Assembly (NCBI GenBank): GCA_964417785.1
Contig: CAYQJO010000116.1
Coordinates: 1-13,456 of the forward strand
Source: DAOTUL01 sp034437435
Lineage (GTDB): Bacteria > Chloroflexota > Anaerolineae > Aggregatilineales > Phototrophicaceae
Reading direction: 5' to 3'
DNA: 13,456 bases
In this document: piece by piece, positions 6,883 to 12,225 of the stretch
Layout: every line of letters begins with the position of its first letter
Position numbering within the stretch: position 1 is the stretch's first letter
Notes under the pieces: generated by a model
What the model saw: the letters and a program-made list of their open reading frames with translations, nothing else
What the model was told of the DNA's origin: nothing
Databases searched by the model: none
Position numbers and translations under genes: made by a program

Positions 6883-8076
6883 ATGATGGAATCTGAGAAA
6901 AAACGTTTTGTTGTTCCAATTGGACCGCAGCACCCAGCCCTGAAAGAACCGGCTCACTTTGAATTGACTGTAGACGGTGAAACGGTGACGGATGCGACGG
7001 CACGCCTGGGATATGCTCATCGTGGCATTGAGAAGGCGGTCGAGAGCAAAAACTACACCCAGGCGATGTATATGCTGGAACGGGTTTGCGGTATTTGTTC
7101 GCACGTTCATGCGACCGCTTACGCCATCGGTGTCGAACAGCTTCAGGATGTGACCGCACCGCCGCGTGCGCAGGCCATCCGTGTACTGGTGGCTGAGATG
7201 GAGCGCATTCACAGCCATCTGCTGTGGCTGGGAGTAGCTGCCCATGAAGCGGGATTCGATACGCTGTTTATGTTCACCTGGCGTGACCGCGAGACCATCA
7301 TGGACGCGCTGGAAGCGCTGACCGGCAACCGGGTGAATTACTCCGCCAACGTCATCGGCGGTGTGAAATTCGATGTCACTCAGGAACTGGCCGACAGCAT
7401 CCGCGAGGGTGTTGACTTCCTGGAAGAGCGCACCCATCACTATCTCGATATTGTGAGTAACGACGCGACCTTTATCCAGCGGACTCGCGGTATCGGTGTG
7501 ATGACTGCCGATAAGGCCCGGGTTCTGGGGGTCATTGGACCGACCGCACGTGCATCCAATGTGGACCGCGATGTGCGGGTGGACGCGCCGTATGCCGCCT
7601 ATGATACCTTCCCGGTGGAGATGGTTGTGGATAATCGTGGCGACCTGGAAGCGCGATTCGTGGTGCGTGTCAAGGAGTTGTTCGAGTCTTATCGGGTCAT
7701 CCGTAAAATTCTGGATAACCTGCCGGTAGGTGATTTGACGACCCGGGTGAAACGCAGAATCCCGGAGGCGGAGACTGTTAGCCGGGTGGAAGCACCACGC
7801 GGCGAATTGTTTTACTTTATCAAGAGCAACGGCACGGATCAACCGGAGCGCGTGCATGTGCGCACGCCAACGGTGTGCAACATGGCCTCAGTGTTATCTC
7901 TGGCGGTCGGCCACCAACTGGCAGATGTGCCGATGATCCTGGTGGGTGTCGATCCCTGCTTCTCCTGCAATGACCGTATGGTGCGTGTCAGCCGTAAGGG
8001 CAAAGACGATAACATCATGACCTGGGATCAACTGCGCCAATATGGGATCGATTACTACCAACGGAGGAGAAAATAA
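6883..8076 (+). CDS. Group 4 [NiFe]-hydrogenase large (catalytic) subunit (MbhL/EchE/HycE-like)
   Basis: 397 residues (paired ATGs at 6883 and 6886). Both NiFe-ligand motifs are intact: ERVCGICSHVHA (C69, C72) and DPCFSCNDR (C359, C362). The GPQHPAL start and the HRGIEK motif (E50) are shared with NuoD. Complex I NuoD lacks these cysteines, so this is a catalytic hydrogenase and not a quinone reductase. After R365 there is a 32-residue, Lys/Arg-rich tail beginning with Met. In E. coli HycE the protease HycI cuts after Arg in the same DPCxxCxxR motif, and its tail is also about 32 residues. A HycI-like protease ends this operon, so the precursor is expected to be cut between R365 and M366 after nickel insertion. 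The SD is weak (only GGA at 6872-6874) and one base separates it from the upstream stop, which points to translational coupling. Confidence 0.95.
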   Translation: MMESEKKRFVVPIGPQHPALKEPAHFELTVDGETVTDATARLGYAHRGIEKAVESKNYTQAMYMLERVCGICSHVHATAYAIGVEQLQDVTAPPRAQAIRVLVAEMERIHSHLLWLGVAAHEAGFDTLFMFTWRDRETIMDALEALTGNRVNYSANVIGGVKFDVTQELADSIREGVDFLEERTHHYLDIVSNDATFIQRTRGIGVMTADKARVLGVIGPTARASNVDRDVRVDAPYAAYDTFPVEMVVDNRGDLEARFVVRVKELFESYRVIRKILDNLPVGDLTTRVKRRIPEAETVSRVEAPRGELFYFIKSNGTDQPERVHVRTPTVCNMASVLSLAVGHQLADVPMILVGVDPCFSCNDRMVRVSRKGKDDNIMTWDQLRQYGIDYYQRRRK

Positions 8077-8984
8077 TGGAGTCCATTATTGCGTTGTTGT
8101 TCTTCCCCGGCGGCCTTGTTTTGATCGCGGTCGGGTTGTTGTACCGGTGGCTGGATTGCAAGCTGATTGCCCGCTGCCAGAACCGGCTCGGACCTCGCTG
8201 GTTCCAGCCGTTTGCCGATGTCGTCAAGCTGTTGGCGAAAGAAGAGATCATCCCGGACGGTGTACAGCGGCACTTTTTCGTCGCGCTGCCCGTGATTGCG
8301 CTGGCCGGTGCGCTGACTTCAGCGCTTTATATCCCGGTCTTTGGCCTGGACCCGGCGCATGGTTTCCAGGGTGATTTGATCGTCGCCATTTACATGCTCA
8401 GTCTGCTCACATTGTGTATCGGACTGGCCGGGTCCAACACGCGGAGCCGCTACTCAGTCATCGGCTCGACCCGTGCGCTGACCCAGTTGTTTTCGTATGA
8501 AGTGCCGTTCCTGCTGGCAATGCTGGGACCGGCTCTGGTGGCTGGTAGCTGGCAAATCGGTGAGATTCATGACTACGCCGCCGGACATCTGCTCATCCTG
8601 ACGCAGCCAGTCGGGTTTGTAGTGGCGGTCATCGGTCTGATGGGCAAGCTGGAAATGCCGCCGTTCGACTCGCCGGAAGCGGAAACAGAGATCGTAGCCG
8701 GTTCGCTGACCGAGTATTCCGGGCGCGGGCTGGCACTGTTCCGCCTGGGTCAGGCGGTCGAACTGGTCGTCGGATTGACACTGGTGGCAGCATTCTACTT
8801 GGGCGGGGTGGTCAACATTGTAGACTTCTTCGTCAAGACCCTGGGCATCATTCTGGGGTTGGCGGTGCTGCAATCGATGGCGACCCGTTTGCGTATCGAC
8901 CAGACGGTTGGCCTGTGGTGGCGCTATGGGGCGCTGCTGGTATTGGCTCAATGGGTGGTCTTAATCGTGGTGGAGGCTGTATGA
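8076..8984 (+). CDS. NuoH/MbhM/HycD-like membrane anchor subunit
   Basis: 302 residues with about eight membrane helices. RCQNRLGPRWFQPFADVVKLL, NTRSRYSVIGSTRALTQLFSYEVPFLLAM and MPPFDSPEAETEIVAGSLTEYSGRGLALF are the conserved cytoplasmic loops of NuoH (nad1) and the hydrogenase homologues HycD/EchB. Their Glu/Asp/Arg residues form the start of the ion path ('E-channel') under the peripheral arm. It is the most conserved link between redox and pumping modules. ATG overlaps the upstream TAA (TAATG), with GGAGGAGA at 8062-8069; its own stop overlaps the next start (ATGA). Confidence 0.93.
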   Translation: MESIIALLFFPGGLVLIAVGLLYRWLDCKLIARCQNRLGPRWFQPFADVVKLLAKEEIIPDGVQRHFFVALPVIALAGALTSALYIPVFGLDPAHGFQGDLIVAIYMLSLLTLCIGLAGSNTRSRYSVIGSTRALTQLFSYEVPFLLAMLGPALVAGSWQIGEIHDYAAGHLLILTQPVGFVVAVIGLMGKLEMPPFDSPEAETEIVAGSLTEYSGRGLALFRLGQAVELVVGLTLVAAFYLGGVVNIVDFFVKTLGIILGLAVLQSMATRLRIDQTVGLWWRYGALLVLAQWVVLIVVEAV

Positions 8985-9394
8985 AAATCGGAACGATGTT
9001 TCAGGACGTGATTCAGTCCATACTGAAGAAGCCAGTCACCCGCAAATACCCGGTGGAACGAACACCAGCGCCGCCGCGTTTGCGTGGTAAGCTGATGTGG
9101 GACCCGGAGAAATGTACGGGCTGCTGCCTGTGTGCGAAGGACTGCCCGGCTGATGCTATCGAGATCATTACCATCGACAAAAAGGAAAAGCGCTTCGTCA
9201 TGCATTACCATGAAGAGCGCTGCATCTACTGTGGACAGTGCGAAGCAAGCTGCCGTCAGGGGTGTATTGATATGTCGGACGAGGATTGGGAACTGGCAGC
9301 CCAGACCCAGGAGCCGTTCGAGGTCATTTACGGAGACGATACGGATGTCGAGACTTTCCTGGCAAACCTCGCTTCAGGCCGCACTGAAACGTAA
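8981..9394 (+). CDS. 2x[4Fe-4S] ferredoxin-like subunit (MbhN/NuoI/EchF-like)
   Basis: 137 residues from ATG 8981, overlapping the NuoH-like stop. A GGAGG-type SD lies just upstream (GGTGGAGGCTGT). Two cluster motifs: CTGCCLCAKDCP (C45, C48, C51, C55) and CIYCGQCEASCRQG (C81, C84, C87, C91). The second lacks the usual Pro after the last Cys. This is the NuoI-type wire carrying electrons between ferredoxin and the small-subunit cluster. No membrane segment is seen; the N-terminal 20 residues are amphipathic, as in NuoI. The acidic C-terminal tail (about 100-137) overlaps the protease start by 50 nt. An in-frame start at 8915 would lie inside the NuoH-like gene and lacks an SD. Confidence 0.93.
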   Translation: MKIGTMFQDVIQSILKKPVTRKYPVERTPAPPRLRGKLMWDPEKCTGCCLCAKDCPADAIEIITIDKKEKRFVMHYHEERCIYCGQCEASCRQGCIDMSDEDWELAAQTQEPFEVIYGDDTDVETFLANLASGRTET

Positions 9395-9824
9395 AACGGC
9401 GATTTTCGGTGTGGGACACGATCTGCGCGGCGACGATGCTGTTGGCCTGGTTGTGATCCGCGCCCTGCAAGATCATCTGATTGATACGGACCGGTTGATG
9501 CTGGTAGATGCTGGTCCGTCGCCGGAGAACTTCACTGGACGCCTGCGCGATTTCCAACCGGAGGCGGTGATTTTCATTGATGCTGCTCAGATGGACGCCG
9601 AACCCGGCGACATTTGCTGGTTATCCTGGCAGGACGTCACTGGTTTGAGTGCGTCAACGCATACGCTGCCGCTGTCGGTACTGACGAAGTACCTGATGCA
9701 GGAATACAATTGTGAGGTGGCGATGCTCGGCATACAACCAGCGGGGACACTGCTCGATATGCCGCTGTCACAGCCGGTGAAAACGGCAGCAGAGTGTATC
9801 GTAGCGAATCTGATCGGCCATTAG
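9345..9824 (+). CDS. hycI: HycI-type [NiFe]-hydrogenase maturation endopeptidase
   Basis: 159 residues from ATG 9345 (HycI of E. coli is 156), with GGAG at 9332-9335 and a 9-nt spacer; it overlaps the ferredoxin-like gene by 50 nt. Motifs align with HycI: FGVGHDLRGDDAVGL (D31 at the nickel-contacting Asp), VDAGPSPENFTG, FIDAAQM (D79), STHTLPLS (H106) and LGIQPAG. These are the three metal-contacting positions of the family (Asp16, Asp62 and His90 in HycI). It senses nickel in the large-subunit precursor and removes the C-terminal tail. The frame stays open upstream to 9132 (GTG), but that stretch is out-of-frame sequence of the ferredoxin gene and has no family match. It is the last operon gene, followed directly by a terminator hairpin. 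Confidence 0.92.
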   Translation: MSRLSWQTSLQAALKRKTAIFGVGHDLRGDDAVGLVVIRALQDHLIDTDRLMLVDAGPSPENFTGRLRDFQPEAVIFIDAAQMDAEPGDICWLSWQDVTGLSASTHTLPLSVLTKYLMQEYNCEVAMLGIQPAGTLLDMPLSQPVKTAAECIVANLIGH

Positions 9825-9831
9825 ACGCAAA

Positions 9832-9864
9832 ACGCCGCTGGTTCGTGCCAGCGGCGTCCGTTTT
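9832..9864. terminator. Bidirectional intrinsic terminator between converging operons
   Basis: A perfect 10-bp GC-rich stem (ACGCCGCTGG at 9832-9841, its complement at 9848-9857) with a 6-nt loop. It is followed by CCGTTTT on the plus strand and TTTTGCG on the minus strand. It begins 8 bp after the protease stop (9824) and its T-run touches the stop of the converging dehydrogenase gene (9863), so it can serve both transcripts. The T-runs are short. Confidence 0.85.
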
Positions 9865-10651
9865 ACCAGGTGCTATAACCCCCATCAATCACCAGGTCTG
9901 CGCCGGTCATGAAGTCGCTGACGGCTGCCGCCAGAAAAACAACGGCCCCCTGCAAATCGCTGACTTCGGCCATGCGCCTCATCGGCGTCATGGCGAGCCA
10001 CTGCGGCGACATCTGCTGGCCTTCCGGTGATGCCAGCAGGTCTTCAACCAGTTTGGTGCGCGTGTAACCGGGACTGATGCTGTTCACGCAGATGTTGTGC
10101 GCTGCCCACTCCGCTGCCAGACTGCGAGTCATGTGCAGCACACCGGCTTTAGTGGTGTTATACACGACCTGTTTCTGTGGTGTATTGACAATATGGGCCG
10201 ACATGGACGCCATGTTGATGATTTTGCCGTAGCCGGCTGCCCGCATCACACGGCCTTCAGCCTGGGCGCACAGAAAAACGCCTTTCAAATTGACGTTGTT
10301 GATCTGGTCCCAGTTGTCCTCGCTGACCTCTTCCGCCGCCGTCCAGTTGCCGATACCGGCGTTATTGACACCGATGGTCAGCTTACCCCATTTTGCCATC
10401 ACCTGATCGATCATTGCCTGCACGCTGGCCGCGTCGGTGACATCGGCCTGGATCGCCAGCGATTCGATGCCTTTTGCGCTCAGTTCAGCGGCGACTGTCT
10501 CAGCACGGTCCAGCACCAGATCGGCGATGGCGACCGCCGCCCCGGCGTCGCCTAACGCATGGGCAAAACCGCGTCCGATACCCTGACCGCCGCCGGTCAC
10601 GAGGGCGACCCGACCGTCCAGGCGAAAACGTTCCAGTATGGATTCCATCAT
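9863..10651 (-). CDS. Short-chain dehydrogenase/reductase, sugar-alcohol type
   Basis: 262 residues. Rossmann signature TGGGQGIG (20-26), Asp44 at the end of the second strand (suggesting NAD preference), NNAG (96-99), and the catalytic set N121, S151, Y164, K168 (Y-N-T-T-K). SPGYTRT follows, and the C-terminus is GGYSTW, all classical SDR. The SMSAHIVN stretch around the catalytic Ser recalls polyol/ketose reductases (arabinitol, sorbose, mannitol types). Substrate not determined. It starts at ATG 10651 or the adjacent ATG 10648; AGGAG overlaps the stop of the upstream aldehyde dehydrogenase gene and its spacing (3 versus 6 nt) favours the second. The 6-bp gap means co-transcription, so the enzyme probably acts in the same pathway. 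Last gene of the minus-strand operon. Confidence 0.92.
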   Translation of the reverse strand: MMESILERFRLDGRVALVTGGGQGIGRGFAHALGDAGAAVAIADLVLDRAETVAAELSAKGIESLAIQADVTDAASVQAMIDQVMAKWGKLTIGVNNAGIGNWTAAEEVSEDNWDQINNVNLKGVFLCAQAEGRVMRAAGYGKIINMASMSAHIVNTPQKQVVYNTTKAGVLHMTRSLAAEWAAHNICVNSISPGYTRTKLVEDLLASPEGQQMSPQWLAMTPMRRMAEVSDLQGAVVFLAAAVSDFMTGADLVIDGGYSTW

Positions 10652-10657
10652 GCGCTC

Positions 10658-12124
10658 CTAAAACTGGCGGCTCCATTCACGGGGCCAGCGCTCGATCACG
10701 ACTTTGGTCTGGGTGTAGAACTCGACACCGTGCCGTCCCTGGCCGTGCAGATCGCCGAAGAAACTGTCGTTCCAGCCGCTGAAGGGGAAAAATGCCATCG
10801 GTGCCGCGACGCCGATGTTGATCCCGATGTTGCCGGCGTCGGCTTCGCTGCGGAATTTGCGTGCGGTGGCACCTCGGTTGGTGAAGATGCAGGCCATGTT
10901 GCCGTAGCTGCGGTCGTTGACCAGTTGGATAGCGGCGTCCAGGTCATCAGCGTGCATCAGACTCAGGACCGGCCCGAATATCTCGGTGTTGGCGATGCTG
11001 CTCTGTGGCGGCACGTTATCCAGCACGGTTGGGAATATCCAGTAGCCATCATCGTAGCCGCTGACGCCCTTGCTGCGACCATCGACCATAACACTGATCC
11101 CCTGGCGCTCACCTTCTGCGATAATGGACTCGATGCGCGTTTTGCTCTCGGCGGTGATAACCGGCCCCATCTGCACGTCGTCATCCAGACCGTAGCCGAC
11201 CTTGCGCGATGCGGCGGCATCCGCGATTTGCTCGGAGAAGACGGCGCGGGCTTCTCCAACGGTAATGGCGACGCTGGCGGCCAGGCAGCGCTGTCCCGCA
11301 CAGCCGAAAGCGCTGTCCGCCATGATGCGGGTGGCAGTATCCATATCGGCATCGGGCATGATGATAACCGGGTTTTTGGCTCCACCCTGGCACTGGGCGC
11401 GTTTGCCGTTGGCGGTCGCCCGACTGTAGATGTACTTCGCCACCGGTGTGCTGCCGACGAAACTGACCGCCCGCACACCAGGGTGATCGAGCAGGGCATC
11501 AACGGTGGGCTTCGTGCCGTTGACCAGTTGCAGCACGCCGGGTGGGAAACCCGCCTGTTCGATCAACTCAAACAATTTGGCGGTGGTCATCGGGACTTTT
11601 TCGCTCGGCTTGAGGATGAAGCAGTTACCGGTAGCGACGGCATAGGGCAGGAACCACAGCGGGATCATGCCAGGGAAGTTGAACGGGGTGATGGCGGCGA
11701 CCACACCGAGCGGCTGCCGGATCATGTGTTCGTCGATACCACGAGCGATGTCCTCGTTATTGTATCCCTGCATCAGGGTAGGCATGCCGCAGGCCACTTC
11801 GACATTCTCGATGCCCCGGCGCATTTCTCCGACACTCTCTTTATAGGTCTTGCCGCATTCGCCGGTGATGATGCGGGCAATCTCGTCCAGATGATCTTCC
11901 AGCAGGGCCTTGAGTTTGAACAGATGTTGAATCCGCTCGACGACAGGGGTGCGCCGCCAGTCCTGGAAGGCGCGTTGACCGGCTTCAACCGCCTGTGCCA
12001 CGACTTCTGCCGGGGTGACGACGACCTGTGTCATGGCCTGTCCAGTCGCGGGATTCACCACGTCGAGCAGGTCAGCCGAGCGGGCGTCCACCCACTGGCC
12101 GTCAATATAGTCGAGTATGGTCAT
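10658..12124 (-). CDS. mmsA: CoA-acylating (methyl)malonate-semialdehyde dehydrogenase
   Basis: 488 residues, the usual length. The MmsA/IolA family marks are FGCAGQRCLA with catalytic C280, a GGAKNP stretch where other aldehyde dehydrogenases have the general-base Glu (E-L-G-G), TPFNFPGMIPLWFLP, and the C-terminal PFSGWNDSFFGDLHGQG followed by VEFYTQTKVV. The enzyme converts methylmalonate semialdehyde or malonate semialdehyde to propionyl- or acetyl-CoA with NAD and CoA, releasing bicarbonate; it serves valine and inositol breakdown. No other inositol (iol) or valine genes are visible here, so with the SDR and the neighbouring genes it may act on a semialdehyde from sugar or uronate breakdown. 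ATG 12124 has AGGAG 8 nt upstream; its first bases overlap the stop of the 34-residue ORF (ATGA). Confidence 0.93.
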   Translation of the reverse strand: MTILDYIDGQWVDARSADLLDVVNPATGQAMTQVVVTPAEVVAQAVEAGQRAFQDWRRTPVVERIQHLFKLKALLEDHLDEIARIITGECGKTYKESVGEMRRGIENVEVACGMPTLMQGYNNEDIARGIDEHMIRQPLGVVAAITPFNFPGMIPLWFLPYAVATGNCFILKPSEKVPMTTAKLFELIEQAGFPPGVLQLVNGTKPTVDALLDHPGVRAVSFVGSTPVAKYIYSRATANGKRAQCQGGAKNPVIIMPDADMDTATRIMADSAFGCAGQRCLAASVAITVGEARAVFSEQIADAAASRKVGYGLDDDVQMGPVITAESKTRIESIIAEGERQGISVMVDGRSKGVSGYDDGYWIFPTVLDNVPPQSSIANTEIFGPVLSLMHADDLDAAIQLVNDRSYGNMACIFTNRGATARKFRSEADAGNIGINIGVAAPMAFFPFSGWNDSFFGDLHGQGRHGVEFYTQTKVVIERWPREWSRQF

Positions 12125-12225
12125 GGTGTAGTCTCCTGTTGTTCAATCAGCAGCGCCAATGTGAGCGCTGCGGTCCAGTGATAATCGCGAATGGAATCCA
12201 GATGACATTGCCTATCACCCCACAT
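12121..12225 (-). CDS. Candidate small protein (34 aa) coupled to both neighbours
   Basis: An ATG at 12225 lies inside the last codons of the upstream gene (stop at 12215), preceded by GGGGTGA with a short spacer. The frame runs 34 codons and stops at TGA 12123-12121, overlapping the ATG of mmsA as ATGA. The peptide has a polar N-terminus (MWGDRQCHLDSIRDYHW), a hydrophobic stretch (TAALTLALLI) and an acidic/polar end (EQQETTP). The hydrophobic part is too short for a clear membrane helix. I recognise no family. Double start/stop coupling is the pattern of a real operon gene, but a 105-nt ORF can arise by chance. It could also be the remnant of the C-terminus of a lost gene, or a device to couple mmsA translation. 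Confidence 0.35.
   Translation of the reverse strand: MWGDRQCHLDSIRDYHWTAALTLALLIEQQETTP
12150..12171. other. 7-bp hairpin between the right-edge gene and mmsA
   Basis: GCAGCGC and GCGCTGC flank an 8-nt loop. On the minus-strand transcript it lies about 16 nt upstream of the mmsA SD, without a T-run, so it does not look like an intrinsic terminator. It may be an RNA processing or attenuation element, or a by-product of codon choice in the small ORF. Confidence 0.3.

Noticed and set aside
6769..7857. Minus-strand open frame of 362 codons
   Set aside because: Antisense to the hydrogenase large subunit; no motif and no SD.
6883..8076. Mbs/Mbx-type sulfane sulfur reductase
   Set aside because: As I recall, these have an altered NiFe cysteine motif in the large subunit; here both pairs are intact and a maturation protease is linked. 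The two antiporters alone do not decide it.
1524..9394. Respiratory complex I (NADH:quinone oxidoreductase)
   Set aside because: The large subunit has both CxxC pairs for NiFe, the small subunit has CxxC and not the adjacent-Cys pair of NuoB, there is no NuoEFG, and a hydrogenase protease is in the operon.
12150..12171. Intrinsic terminator after the right-edge gene
   Set aside because: The stem is not followed by a T-run in the direction of transcription.
10559..12181. Open frame of 540 codons on the plus strand
   Set aside because: It lies antisense to mmsA and the SDR start, both of which have clear family motifs; it has no SD or recognisable domain and its composition (many Asp, His, Gly) is typical of a frame opposite a GC-rich gene.
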